Part shown: piece after piece, positions 11,930 to 21,311 of the stretch | Position numbering within the stretch: the first letter of the stretch is position 1 | Layout: each line of letters opens with the position of its first letter | Assembly (NCBI GenBank): GCA_026182355.1 | Contig: JAPFBL010000373.1 | Span: forward strand, 264,704-328,703 | Direction: 5' to 3' | Length of the DNA: 64,000 nucleotides | Origin: Hermatobates lingyangjiaoensis | Lineage: Eukaryota; Arthropoda; Insecta; Hemiptera; Hermatobatidae | The notes under the pieces: model-generated | What the model saw: only the letters and a program-made list of their open reading frames with translations | What the model was told of the DNA's origin: nothing | Databases searched by the model: none | Made by a program: the position numbers and the translations under genes

Positions 11930-12706
11930 TATATATGAAGATTTCACAAAAACACGTGAAATAACAATCAATGATCAAACCACAATATGAAATGGGAAAA
12001 CGAGACTAAGATCTTTCAACCGTAACAAGTGGTCTCTGTCAGAGTTAAAAATCTAACTGAAACACTAGATGCCGAAAACATCTGGTGAGGGGTTGAGAAG
12101 ACTGGGAGATAAGAGTGTGAACAAATTAATACACATAAACGATAAAAATTCACTGCATCTACTTCGATAATGTGCATTATAATTTTGGGTATAGAAGGGG
12201 TCGTGGTCATACTTTTTTCTCATGTGCTCCAGGTGAAAGCCAGGTTTTCCAGGAGCTCAAAAACAAAGAAAGCTACATATATTGCTTAAACATTCAATCT
12301 AAAATAAGTGATAGTATAAACAACTCATAATAATTATAAATATGGTTGGTTCATTTTTTAAGTAAAAATAAAAACCTGAAAAATTGGAATCAGGAATGTC
12401 CCGCTTAAGTAAAAATAAAAACCTGAAAAATTGGAATCAGGAATGTCCCGCTTAAGATCCTCTTCAAAACGTGAGAGATGAAGATCAAGGTCGGCTTCCT
12501 GAGGGACTCCGTTGTTTCGAATTTTATTATCCTTTAATGCTGGGAAAAGGCCAGGATCATAGAGAATAGCCATAGCGTTTCCAATGAACATGTCGTCTTT
12601 GTTTTGCACTAGTCCAAACTTTTCTACTTCGCTGAAGTTCAAACCATACTTGTGACACATTGCAGTTGGTACATTCCACCAAACTTGAAAATCACTTACT
12701 TCGTTC
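4061..12706 (-). CDS. hyaluronidase (GH56), partial gene with four exons found
   Basis: A secreted endo-beta-N-acetylhexosaminidase that cleaves hyaluronan or chondroitin; in arthropods it acts in tissue remodelling or as a venom/saliva spreading factor. Four exons (12706-12423, 9607-9468, 6219-6044, 4268-4061) join with matching phases (1, 0, 2) and give about 268 codons with no stop. In order they hold WWNVPTAMCHKYG, the N-G-V-P-Q loop, the catalytic D-x-E in VIDFEEWRP, WGYYGFPFCFN, and ALYPSIYL. Family members run to about 350-400 residues. Still missing are the signal-peptide exon (expected above 12706) and the last 50-60 residues with the V-x-W-G motif (expected below 4061, not seen). 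The introns hold a satellite and foldback repeats. The sequence is nearer the bee/wasp type than spider enzymes. Whether the gene is whole outside the window is unknown. Confidence 0.9.
4501..4650. repeat. 64-bp-arm palindrome with T-rich loop
   Basis: Arms 4501-4565 and 4587-4650 are nearly perfect reverse complements around a 21-base A/T loop; the outer ends read TTTGTGCGATCTGTTATAGT and its complement. Related single arms occur at 63866-63900, 33176-33245 and 34396-34470. It is non-coding and lies between hyaluronidase exons D and C. It is probably another pair of inverted PLE-type ends. Confidence 0.8.
4660..6043. other. hyaluronidase intron, nothing further seen
   Basis: AT-rich intron sequence between exons D and C. 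No exon-like frame with splice sites was recognised, and short frames such as 5571-5789 lack any motif. Confidence 0.5.
6044..6219 (-). CDS. hyaluronidase exon C
   Basis: The acceptor is TTTGATTCAG ending at 6220 and the donor GTCAGT follows 6044. The 176-nt exon enters in phase 0 and ends in phase 2. It encodes RRFEKAAYRFFDETLATAKR, LRPLARWGYYGFPFCFNYTP and a short Cys-containing stretch, matching the family block A/F-x-x-F-x-x-x-T-x-x-x-A-K-x-L-R-P-x-x-x-W-G-Y-Y. Cysteines at FPFCFN and MYCST are those that form conserved disulfides in the family. Confidence 0.92.
6483..6820. repeat. foldback repeat, family B, with hammerhead-like core
   Basis: Inverted arms (about 6483-6610 and 6680-6820) run from GGTTTGGTCAAGCTTCAAAC to its near complement. 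The right arm contains CTGAAGA at 6725-6731, a hairpin with TGT...ACA, and GAAA at 6749-6752. It lies in the intron between hyaluronidase exons C and B. It is read as two inverted PLE ends; no coding part remains. Confidence 0.7.
6821..7889. other. hyaluronidase intron, one repeat trace
   Basis: Mostly featureless AT-rich intron. Near 6955-6970 the minus strand reads CGAAACGTTGGC after a T/A hairpin, a decayed form of the hammerhead-like repeats seen elsewhere (compare 26572 and 38558). No exon was recognised. Confidence 0.45.
7890..9240. repeat. satellite with 89-bp monomers in 178-bp higher-order units
   Basis: The string AGGTCATTT recurs at 7979, 8068, 8157, 8335, 8513, 8691, 8869 and 9047. 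Monomers are 89 bp and two diverged types (A with ATTGAGTATAGGTCAACTAG, B with ATTGAATAGAGGTCAAGTTG) alternate, so the true period is exactly 178 bp over six units. Edge monomers at 7890-7978 and 9135-9240 are more diverged, as expected for satellite borders. Each core monomer carries two AGGTCA hexamers in direct orientation 16 bp apart. It lies in the intron between hyaluronidase exons C and B and is not transcribed as an ORF. Confidence 0.95.
9468..9607 (-). CDS. hyaluronidase exon B (active site)
   Basis: The acceptor is ATATATAG (ending 9608) and the donor is GTCAGT from 9467. The exon is 140 nt, entering in phase 1 and ending in phase 0. It reads LGVIDFEEWRPIWRENW, then KLDEYRKYS and RERHPNWSADKLED. 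D and E of the DFE triplet are the residues used by GH56 enzymes for substrate-assisted catalysis (bee enzyme D111/E113, from family knowledge). Both are present here, so this exon shows no sign of decay. Confidence 0.92.
9712..9815 (-). repeat. family C repeat, degenerate copy
   Basis: Matches the family C consensus (minus strand: GACTCT..GAAGACCGCTT, then TGAATGATCTTAG and a TTTCTTATTATGG tail) but with several changes in the core. It lies in the intron next to exon B. Confidence 0.55.
9820..11430. other. hyaluronidase intron, no confident feature
   Basis: Contains open frames at 9924-10130 (plus) and 11155-11436 (minus) that lack recognisable domains. The 11200-11400 patch is richer in GC and could be an old repeat. 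Poly-A runs of about 20 bases lie near 11123-11142. Confidence 0.35.
11432..11600. repeat. foldback repeat, family C, intact hammerhead-like core
   Basis: The left arm (AATCAAACCATAATATGAAA) is mirrored by TTATTGTGGTTTGATCATTG on the right. Between them the plus strand reads CTGACGA (11495-11501), a CCG...CGG hairpin and GAAA (11520-11523). The right end continues into the shared tail ATTTCACGAGTTTATGTGAA and then a (TA)n run, the same arrangement as the other family C copies. Confidence 0.75.
11600..11935. repeat. family D inverted pair with (TA)n microsatellites
   Basis: Runs of TA lie at about 11600-11617, 11815-11839 and 11893-11934. Between them, ACTTTAGTTTTGTTTCTAAT and a mirrored piece (CTAAAGTTTATCGGGACTCG near 11623) form an inverted pair; the right copy begins CCTGAAGAAGTGACAGAG (11741). 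The same sequence recurs near 47620-47690. The CTGAAGA is present, but no GAAA closes the hairpin. Confidence 0.6.
11936..12060 (-). repeat. family C repeat, minus copy
   Basis: Begins with GATTTCACAAAAACACGTGA beside a (TA)n run and ends in the core near 12042. The core reads CTGACAG...GAAAG on the minus strand, one change from the intact CTGACGA. It lies in the intron just below hyaluronidase exon A. Confidence 0.75.
12361..12454. repeat. 47-bp tandem duplication across a splice donor
   Basis: Two apparently identical 47-bp units lie head to tail. Each includes the last coding bases of hyaluronidase exon A and its donor, so two CAG/GTTTTT donors sit at 12423/12422 and 12376/12375 on the minus strand. 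Use of the lower one would add 47 nt and shift the frame. The identity suggests a recent event. Confidence 0.85.
12423..12706 (-). CDS. hyaluronidase exon A (N-terminal part of barrel)
   Basis: An acceptor follows a long T run (TTTTTAG ending at 12707 on the minus strand). The exon enters in phase 2 and ends in phase 1 at CAG before GTTTTT. It encodes FQVWWNVPTAMCHKYGLNF, a DDMFIGNAMAILYDPGLFPA segment, then NNGVPQ and LSRFEEDLKRDIPDSNF. Bee enzyme has YWNVP and NGGVPQ, so W for Y and N for G are small departures. The end of the exon, including its donor, is duplicated in tandem (12361-12454). Only the upper donor keeps the frame into exon B, since the extra unit is 47 bp. Confidence 0.9.
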
Positions 12707-12709
12707 CTA

Positions 12710-15540
12710 AAAAAAAAAAAAAAAAAAAAGAAAAACAAGCGATCAATTATTTGTGTATTACAAAATGTAGCCAGTCTATTTACTTGAAAAACGTAAAAGC
12801 GGGTGAATTGAAATTTTTTAACTTAAAAGTGAGCATTTCGAAAAATGAATAAAAATTTGATCAATATCCTCGTCTGCACTGTCTTTGGAATTAAATATTT
12901 TTTCCACATAAACTTTCACATAAACTGTGAAGTGAGAGTCATACGGAAATTATTTCTAACACAGTTGAACGTTTAAACATCCAAGCAGGTGAATCTCTGA
13001 CTGTGCAGGTTAGAGGTTACAGTTTCTATATCACGATACAGAACTTAAATATTGACAATACCTAATATGAATTTTATGTTTCTTCAATAGGTGAAGTTAT
13101 GGTGTAAAAATATAATAGCCATATTGTCATTATGATCGGAAAAGTAACTTTCTCATACTCATACTAATTGAAGATTATTCAAAAACAATAGAATTCTTTA
13201 ATACTTCAAGAACTATATACATTGAAATTAGATAACCTAAAGAGTGCAACATGTAGATTTACACGAGACAACCATACTTCATTCGGGATAGTATACTATG
13301 ATATATGATTACTCGGGGCTTTTATGCTTTCAAGTTTTATTATTCTTACATATCACATAAATTCTTTACATTATCGTCTAATTTCTTGTATTTAGTATTT
13401 TTGTAATAATATTACAAGTATTATGTTTGAATGGAACCTGTAAAAAATATCTGTCAATGTGAACAAATCCAAGTCAATATAGGTTATTTATTGTTACATT
13501 TTCACTTTTTAGTTTTTATGGAATTATTGCTATTTGTAACAATAAGAATTTTTCAAAAAATTATATAGGTAATTTTAGGCTGATTTTTTTGAAATATTTT
13601 ATTGTTTCTTTTTACTAACCATTTCGCGTAAAAAAACCTATTTTATAATATTATTGAACGACAACTCCTCTTTTTGTCTATATATTCAACAAAAAGGTAT
13701 TCAACTATCCTAAGCTGATTACTTGATTAGGATGTAATGAATTAAAATTCATTATATTTTCTATTTAACTTGGTTATGAAACGTCAAACTCTGTAACTTG
13801 TATCACGCTCACAGGCTGTCAGAATCAATCATAAGTCATTTTCAAAATTTCATAGCATTACTCACTTTTTTAATTTCGAAAAAAATTAAAGGTTTTTCCA
13901 GCCATCGCTATTGTCAGTTTAATAATAATCCGAAGATTTCAGCACTTGTGAGTTATAGTTAAAGGGGAAAAAAAAAACTTTTTTCTGGTTTATGAATTTG
14001 ATACATTAAATAGTGTGGCCTGAAGTGTGTCCAATACTTTTTGTATCCTCGTCCACCCATACATAGACTTCATCGAAAAAATACTAGATTTCGAAAGAAA
14101 ATCTCGAAAACATCAAATTTTTTCATGATTACAATACTTTACTTATAGTAAAGTGACAATGTTTCTATTTCTAATAATACTAGTAAACAACCAACTTTTT
14201 AACTGACCTTCTGTCAAAATCAGATTTTTTCAAAAATCATCCTTTATTGCGATGTTTTGATTTTTATGATGCAAAAGGAGGTTACCCCAATGTTACACCC
14301 TTAAGAATGAATTTTTTAAATATTCTTTATTATTGTGCTCTTTTAGGTTATTAAAGGATTCAGTGCTAAATTTTAAGTCATCAAAACTTTTGGGTCTGCG
14401 TTGATGGGTCTGCGTCTGTCATTAACGCAATCTCTTTGTACTTTAGAATACAGTGGTGACAGAATAATGCTCGGACTTTTTAAATATTTCCTTTATGAAT
14501 AACAAGCGAAAAAATATGACATAAATAGTTAATGGCTACAATAGAAGTTTTGAGTGATTAGAGTGCAGGAAACGAAGAATAGCTGAGTGATATCGGTAAT
14601 TATAGACTTGTCTGAGCCGAAAGAACAGGGCCTAAAGCGGCCTATCAGCTAGCTAAGTACGTGCACGATATTGTGTCATAGAATGGCATAATTCTTACCA
14701 GTCAAAATTCCCACCTACCACTTGCAATTCCATGCACTTGATTTACACAAGTTTCTCTGTAATACTCTTCAAGAAAAACCAATAACATTCGGTAATAAAT
14801 GCACAAGAAATATATACCTTAGTGAAAAAGAAATGAAATCACTGGTAAACATTATTTTACTTCTTAATTGAGGAATCTGACTGATAATTACTGACAGAAA
14901 GAATAAAGCAATTACTTCAGTTCTTCAAGGAAAAATAATAACAACAAACTGACTTTATATTAATAAAATATTGTATGTTTTGTAGGTCAACACAACAATT
15001 CATAATAACAGTTATTCCCGTTTAGTATTAAAAGAATAATTTCAATTTGGTGCGTTATAGTACGCTAACTACCTTCGATTTTCTACCATAGTATGCTATC
15101 TACCATACATTATGCTATCAACCGTAAAAAACAAACAATTTTTAATCATAGTTCTATTCAAAATTATTCACAATTCATTACAAAAAATATTTACAACTTA
15201 TTCAAAACATAATCAAACTTTACAAAATTAAAAGATGGTAAATATCCTGTCAAAATTAATTCTACTACTGTTTGTAAAAATATCTTACATCGTTCAAGAG
15301 AGCTGGAAATATGGCATCGCGTTTTCTCAAAATTTTCCAACAGTAATGGTCTAAATGAGATTGCACATGCTGTTGAGGTCCTCCTATTTTCTTTTTTTAG
15401 TATGTCAATCTTAGCAGCTGGCGATATAATCATAGTAAATGTTGAATTTTCTAAATCAATAAATTTAAAGGATATTTCTTTTCTTTTCTTTCCTTTTTAG
15501 CATATTTGTGATGAATTTTGTGTTGTTTTCTATGAAATGA
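12710..15540. other. no confident feature
   Basis: Upstream side of hyaluronidase exon A, where the signal-peptide exon would be expected. No such exon was recognised. The minus-strand frame 15191-15433 has no known motif. TTTACTTATAGTAAAGT near 14136 is a short palindrome that recurs at 41542 and 62514. Confidence 0.4.
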
Positions 15541-15855
15541 TATCGTAAGTGTTAGATAACAAAATTTTAGGTAGGTATAGGTATACTGTAGTATACAGTA
15601 ACCGTAAGTGGTAGATAACAAAATTGTAGGTAGGTATAAGTATAGGCATACTGTAGTATACAGTAACCGTAAGTGGTAGATAACAAAATTGTAGGTAGGT
15701 ATAAGTATAGGCGTACTGTAGTATACAGTAACCGTAAGTGGTAGATAACAAAATTGTAGTAGGTATAGGTCTAGGTATACTGTAGTATACAGTAACTGCA
15801 AGCGGTAGATAACAAAATTGCAGGTAGGCATAGGTATAGGTATACTGTAGTAGCA
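15541..15855. repeat. minisatellite, five units of 59-65 bp
   Basis: GATAACAAAATT starts at 15555, 15614, 15679, 15744 and 15808. Units share GTAGGTAGGTATA and a near-perfect palindrome TACTGTAGTATACAGTA. Two overlapping minus-strand frames (15451-15862) read straight through with repeating peptides; they follow from the tandem repeat and are not genes. Confidence 0.92.
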
Positions 15856-15859
15856 CCTT

Positions 15860-16358
15860 CAATTTAATAAACAGTTTAATGATAACAGAATAGCTTCTTA
15901 AAGTGACAATTATTTATACAACCTTAAAAATTAGCAGTCAGGGACAAAAATGTTTGATTTTTTAAAAAAATTAAGAAAATTTTCATTTTGAATATAGCAT
16001 TAGTATTCTAAGAAACATTTGCATATTTATATATACTTTAACGGTGGAAAAAATGATATTGAATATTGTATGCTCTATCTAAAAACACCCCTTCTAATGG
16101 ATTGACACTTAAAATTGCCGTATCTCTCAAGTTTCGTTATCAAATAGCCCCTCAGGTGTCATTATTCTCTACTTTTTATTAAATTACTCTTATTTTACTA
16201 TTAACAATTGAGAAATTTTCATATTACCAAACTGTGCTCTGTTATTAAAATTTTATTAATTTATCACCTATTCACTTAGCAAAAATTAGAGTTGATTTCC
16301 AATGTTCATAAACTGCTCCATAAATCCCGTTACCGTACAATGAATAAGTCGTTTAAGT
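15860..16358. other. no feature seen
   Basis: AT-rich sequence between the minisatellite and the hAT element, without recognisable exons or repeats. Confidence 0.45.
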
Positions 16359-17078
16359 CAGTGTTTTTCAACCACTGTGTCGCGAGATATTGTCAGGTGT
16401 GCCGAGGAAATTATCTCATTTGTGTGCTTGTACAGTCTAGTACCTTGCAGAGTACTCATGTTGTGTCTTCCATACCAGTAGGTAGCAGCAGCAGGTAGCT
16501 AATTGCCTTGTGCTTGGAGTCAAGCGAATTAGTGACGGATGGATGCAGCGGTAGGTGTGGTTGTAGACGATGAAATTAATAGATACATTATTGAAGAAGA
16601 AAAATTATATTTTCTCATGATTTGAATAAACTGAACACACAAATGCAAAGCCGAAATGACAAGCTGCTTACAATTACAGATAATATAAATGGGTTCCGTT
16701 CAAAGGTGCAGCTCTGACAGCCGCATGTGAAATGTAAGAATCTTGGAATATTCCCACTCACCCGTGATTGCAGGATGGGACTCGTAATACTGCTGCAATA
16801 TGTGAGATAATAATGAACGTTTTGAGGAGAAAATTTCATTTTATTTCAGCCTCAGCAAAAATGAAAGTTTATAAAATACTTGTTTGTTGTTAATTTGAAT
16901 CTTATTCAAGACGTCATATAATACGTCATTACTCTATATCAAAAAAAACTTATATTAACAACATAAAACTCGTATTGGTGATATAAGCTTTTTAGTCTGA
17001 TTCTCAGCTGGTAGTGTGCCGCGAGATATTTTCAATGAAAGAAATGTAGCTCGGCTCGGAAAAGTTTGAAAAACACTG
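16359..17078 (+). mobile_element. hAT-like DNA transposon remnant, 720 bp
   Basis: The ends are inverted: CAGTGTTTTTCAACCACTGT on the left, and GTTTGAAAAACACTG on the right; both ends also carry the subterminal CGCGAGATATT. The flanking 8 bp are GTTTAAGT and GTTTAATA, a plausible decayed 8-bp duplication. Inside, the plus strand still reads LNTQMQSRNDKLLTITDNIN then GFRSKVQL before a stop, like the middle of ZBED/Charlie-type hAT transposases. Most of the transposase, including the catalytic region, is missing, so it is an internally deleted copy. Confidence 0.8.
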
Positions 17079-17449
17079 GTTTAATAATAAGTGTATTATT
17101 CTTAGCTGAATACTGGAATTTCGTTACCCTTCCAATAACCTCCACACTTTTTTTCAAAATTCTCCCTTTCTACCTGAAAATGTGGTCAATCTCCCTTTTT
17201 CCTTTGAATTTCTCATACTACTTCATTTAACCACACCTTTCTCGATCTACTCCTCGTGCTCAAACTAGCTCTAATCCAACTTGTAATCAACCTTAGAGAA
17301 GCAGACACAATTGAAACCTTTCATCATATATATATATTGACAGTTCACAAAGAAAGTATACTTTTCTTTGACAAGTATATAAGGGTATTATTTTTTCTTC
17401 AGTTCCAAAAGTGAACTATAGTAAGCTGGTCAACATGATGCTCTATATT

Positions 17450-17690
17450 CAAGTTATTCAAGTGGAAATATTTTTGAAAATTCCACGGTGTTGATAAGAG
17501 ATATTCTGATTCGATGATTCATAGTCCCTCACTCAGTTTAAACCACTTTCCACTCAGTCGGTATCTGTCTTCGTAGTGACTCACATCTATCTTCCTGATG
17601 ACGAGGCAATCGAAATATAGAAGTGAGTTTTTGTAATTTCTTTTATGTGTGTTCTTTTTTTGGATCTAGTTATATTTATATATAACAAGA
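17450..17690 (+). repeat. family F PLE-end-like repeat with CTGATGA core
   Basis: Reads CTTCCTGATGACGAGG (CTGATGA 17595-17601), a short hairpin, then GAAA at 17612-17615, followed by GTGAGTTTTTGTAATTTCTT and GTGTGTTCTTTTTTTGGATC. The same run recurs at 19885-20007 (plus) and 19515-19700 (minus). CTGATGA with GAAA is the canonical hammerhead core, though the hairpin can also pair with part of the core. Confidence 0.65.
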
Positions 17691-17940
17691 TTTCACATAA
17701 ACACGTGAAATAACGATCAATGATCAAACCACAATATAAAATGGGGGAAAAAAACTAAGATCTTTCAAACGTAACAAGCGGTCTTCGTCAGAGTCAAAAA
17801 CCCAACTGAGTATATATATATAAAGATTTCACATGAACACGTCAGTTCGGTTTTTGACTCTGACGAAGACAGCTTGTTACGGTTGAAAGATCTTAGTCTT
17901 GTTTTCCCATTTCATATTGTGGTATGATCATTGATATATA
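17690..17940. repeat. family C inverted pair around (TA)n
   Basis: A minus copy (17690-17812, core CTGACGA...GAAA at 17791-17763) and a plus copy (17823-17940, core 17860-17888) face each other head to head. The tail ACACGTGAAATAACGATCAA leads the first copy. Both cores are intact. This is the clearest tail-in inverted arrangement of the family. Confidence 0.8.
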
Positions 17941-17954
17941 TATATATATATATA

Positions 17955-18075
17955 TCCAACCGTTGGGTCTCCTACCGTCTCTGTTCCGGTGCGCTGAGAT
18001 CCCTCTCTTTTCTCTCCTGAAGACGGTTCAACAAAAAATTAGAGACTTTAAGTGTGTGCTTTTAATTTCTCTATG
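17955..18075 (+). repeat. family E repeat
   Basis: Contains TCCCTCTCTTTTCTCTCCTG, then CTGAAGACGGTTCAAC, and lacks a following GAAA. The related copy at 55365-55560 keeps GAAA. Both have TAAGTGTGTGCTTTT-like tails. Confidence 0.6.
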
Positions 18076-18079
18076 TTTT

Positions 18080-19490
18080 TTTTATGTACATTGAACTGTA
18101 TTTGTCCATTTCTGAACGTTATTTTCATCGAAAAAGTATATATATATACTCGACTCTGCACCGCTCGTTTTACAGTATCGTAGCTCTTCTTCTTCTTCTA
18201 ATCTCTTCCTGACAACGAACTGCAGTTCAAAATATTTATTCTAATAAGTGTTTTCGTTCTTTTTGTGTTACTATTTTTTATCAGTTACTTTTATATATAT
18301 ACATGAAAAGAAGTACAAAAAAAACGAAGATATGTATATTTAAATATATATACTAAAATAAAAAATCGGATTTGGTCATTTTTTAGAAACAAATCAAACT
18401 TTCATATGAGGAGTTTTTAGGTTTTTCTTTTACTCATAATGTATGAGTGAATGTTTTAAGAAATAGAACAAGTTACATTGTAAAGTTAGAAAGTCAAAAA
18501 GTAAAAGAATATATTTATTAGAATGTCGTAGTTATGGATTCTTTCCTAAATATATCATTTATGTTTGTTCAGTTGTAGACCTCGTAGTTAGTGATAGTCC
18601 TTATCGTAAAAAAATGGAGAAAGTTGTTTTAAACAGTGTTTTGAACTTTGAAATTAAAGTAGCCATTTAACGTATTAACACTCATAATAGATTTATAAAT
18701 AGATAAATGCATGCATTAAAAATGTTGGAAGAAAATTACTACTATATATGATTTGAAAATATGTTAACTCCATGTATTAATATTTTATAAATGTAAATAT
18801 AATTTAAAGAAGATGATGCATAACATTCACCTAAAACAAGGTATAGCTTTCTTGGTTTTTCTGGAAAATTCGTTATAATAAATCTGACATGTGTTAAGTT
18901 CATTTACTTTTACCTCTTTTGATTAAATGAAAAATTTGGAGCAGAAATTATTCAAAAAGAATAGAAATCGTAGGAAAATTAGAACAGTTGTTACCTTGCA
19001 TTAATGTTGAAAATAGTGGCATTGCTAGAAGCTAGTGTGAAAACATTATTACAAATCATAGTAACGGAATAAATAATTCGTTGAAAATTCTTACGAAAGT
19101 ACATTTTAGTTATAAAAGCGATGAATCTGGCAATAATGTGACAATAAAAGAAGAAGATTATTAAAGATAAAGATAAAATGAAAGCATTGATAGAATACTG
19201 ACACTTATTCAGTTATAAGAAGAGATCCATCATAAACATTACGTAATAAAGTGAATAAGACTGTTGACTAACTCAAGACTAAAGAATCTATCAATGTTCA
19301 TCAAACTTCAATATTGAAATCTACAGTGGGGAATAGTCCAGTTTATATATGATTTGATGAAGTTTAAACTGCAAAAGAAAAAGGATAACAGTAGAAATAA
19401 CCGCTCTAGACTTTCTCTAGTTTTGTCTGTATTTGTCACTCATATTGAACTATTTGTGTCCATTTAGGATCTTTTTTTGTTCATTTAAAT
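18080..19490. other. no confident feature
   Basis: AT-rich sequence with short TA runs near 18143 and 18293. No exon or family motif was recognised. Confidence 0.45.
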
Positions 19491-19514
19491 TTTATATATA
19501 TATATATATATAAA

Positions 19515-19700
19515 CTATATTGGCACAAAGAACACTCAGAAACTCACTACTATATTTCGATGACCTCGTCATCAGGAAGATAGAAACGAGTCTCTCCGCA
19601 GGCAGACAACGACTGGCCAGTGGTCTTAAGGGAGCACAGAACAGTGTAGCTAACTTACGGAGGGAGAGGAAGAAGGCAAGGATAGATAAAGAAATAAAAG
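19515..19700 (-). repeat. family F repeat, minus copy, best-paired hairpin
   Basis: On the minus strand CTGATGA (19575-19569) is followed by a hairpin and GAAA (19558-19555), then TAGTAGTGAGTTTCTGAGTG. Open frames cross it on both strands (19492-19728 minus, 19520-19708 plus), but neither matches a known protein and the repeat explains the sequence. A (TA)n run closes it at 19495-19512. Confidence 0.65.
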
Positions 19701-19884
19701 CAAAATAAATTATAATGAATGAAAACAAAAACTATTAGCTCAGGTGAAATCACCCGAAAAAATACCCTAGATACTTAAATAAATAAAAGGAATAATCATC
19801 GATTGAGGTTAAGCTCAGGAGCAGATCTACTCCCCAGAAGACTAATAAAAGCTTCTTCTGAAGCCCTCAGAGTGAGTATAAATA

Positions 19885-20006
19885 TATATTAGTCATGTCG
19901 TTATCAGCCTTTGGAGTGATTCACATCTATTCCTGATGACAAGGACATCAAAATATGGTAGTGAGTTTCAGTGATTTCTTTTCTGTGTGTTCTTTTAAAA
20001 AATCTA

Positions 20007-20046
<40 letters not shown>
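19885..20046 (+). repeat. family F repeat, plus copy, ending in a 38-bp (TA)n
   Basis: CTGATGA at 19933-19939, but the closing string is CAAA instead of GAAA, so the core is broken. It is followed by GTGATTTCTTTTCTGTGTGT and a pure TA run at about 20008-20046. Confidence 0.7.
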
Positions 20047-20048
<2 letters not shown>

Positions 20049-20165
20049 ATTTCACATAAACACGTGAAACAACCATCAATGATCAAACCACAAATTGAAA
20101 TGGGAAAACAAGACTAAGATCCTTCAACCGAAACAAGCGGTCTTTGTCAGAGTCAAAAACCCAAC
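20047..20165 (-). repeat. family C repeat, minus copy
   Basis: Starts at AGATTTCACATAAACACGTG directly after the TA run. The core reads CTGACAA...GAAG on the minus strand, with both core strings mutated. Confidence 0.7.
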
Positions 20166-20277
20166 TGGATTGGTTGACTAATTTCTTATTGATGTTTTCT
20201 AGTTTCTTGGCTACTTTAGAGTGATTTGCTGGAATTTTCCAGAGGATTTCTGGTAACGACATGAAGGAACGATAATG

Positions 20278-20440
20278 TAGAACACTAAACAACTTTAATG
20301 ACAGATAAAGTTTTTAATCAGATATTTAAAAACTTTAATATCTATGAAAATATGACTAAGATAAACAAATTACTTAAAAATTAAATACACAAGCTTTCAG
20401 CTTACATCAGCCATCATCAGGTAAAAACACTAAACGAAAT
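20278..20440 (-). repeat. family G PLE terminal repeat, canonical CTGATGA core
   Basis: The minus strand reads CTGATGA (20420-20414), a GGCT...AGCT hairpin and GAAA (20398-20395), then GCTTGTGTATTTAATTTTTA. The same sequence after GAAA occurs inverted at 21312-21415, on the far side of a PLE coding fragment. This ties the hammerhead-like repeats directly to a Penelope-like element. Confidence 0.75.
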
Positions 20441-20734
20441 TGATAAACAAAACAAATGATACTATACTAACAGTGGTTAACAACTGGGAGTGCAAACAGC
20501 AAAATATGCGGATGAGAGGGAAGAGTAAGTAGGAGGGCCTATGTAGGGATACAGGGCAGGGCATGAACCCTACCTGCGCGTTCCTACACTAACTGTTAGA
20601 TTGATACTAATGGTACTAACTTATAGCTTGTATCATAATTTTGTAAACAATGGATTACAAAATTAGGTGACTGTTTTGGATAATGAAACAGGAGTTATTG
20701 GCTTTGATGTAAACGGTTTTGAGGATATGTAATC

Positions 20735-21311
20735 TAATGTCGTCTCAGAAGCTTAAGTATGATGGTTGTCTCCTCGGTCAGGTTCTCTCTCGTTAGTTTC
20801 TTTTTATTCACCTCTTCGTCATGCCTCCTCGGTGCTCCTCAAGATGAAGAGTTAACCACCGTGATAGCTTCGTCGTAGTCAACCCTATATACTTTGAAGG
20901 CAGTTTGCACAGTCCCCTGTGGTACTGTGGAAGGTGGAAACGATACAGTTCGGCGGTTCCTTGTTTAGGTCTATTGTACATTAGCAGGTTCTTCATGGAT
21001 TGGTTTTTATAAAATGTAGTGAGTTTCAAGAGATCTTAGGGTTTAACAGTTTGTACATTGTTACGTATTAATTTTTGGATCGCATTTTCATCTTGTTTGT
21101 AGCGGGAGTTCATGTACACTCGGTAGAAAAGACGTATGCACTCTCCCATAGGCTGGCATGGCGGGTTAGCCGTATACCACTTATCCAGGTATGTCTTAAT
21201 TCTTCTCATAACCTCTTGGTTAAAGAAGCCATTGTTAATCAACATTTGAACGGATTTATCAAGCTCTTGGTGGTAATTGGAACCTCCTCCACCAAGAACT
21301 TGATAAATGAG
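20735..21311 (-). pseudogene. Penelope-like element RT-endonuclease fragment
   Basis: The minus strand reads SNYHQELDKSVQMLINNGFF, EVMRRIKTYLDKWY, IRLFYRVYMNSRYKQDENAI and then, in another frame, TTFYKNQSMKNLLMYNRP and SKYIGLTTTKLSRWLTLHLE. These are the end of the PLE reverse transcriptase, the linker, and the YIG part of the GIY-YIG endonuclease. A frame change near 21036 and a deletion that removes the cysteine part before KYIG break it. It belongs to a PLE lineage different from the one at 31787-33100 (there KYIGMTSTTLSRRLTMHLQ). Confidence 0.85.

Noticed and set aside
12358..12422. extension of hyaluronidase exon A frame to the stop at 12358
   Set aside because: It translates the second copy of the 47-bp duplication and intron; the donor at 12422 joins in phase to exon B.
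15451..15862. two overlapping minus-strand frames of 110 and 126 codons
   Set aside because: Both translate the minisatellite; the peptide repeats follow the DNA period and drift between frames.
19492..19728. overlapping frames on both strands
   Set aside because: The sequence is a family F repeat with a TA microsatellite; neither peptide matches a known family.
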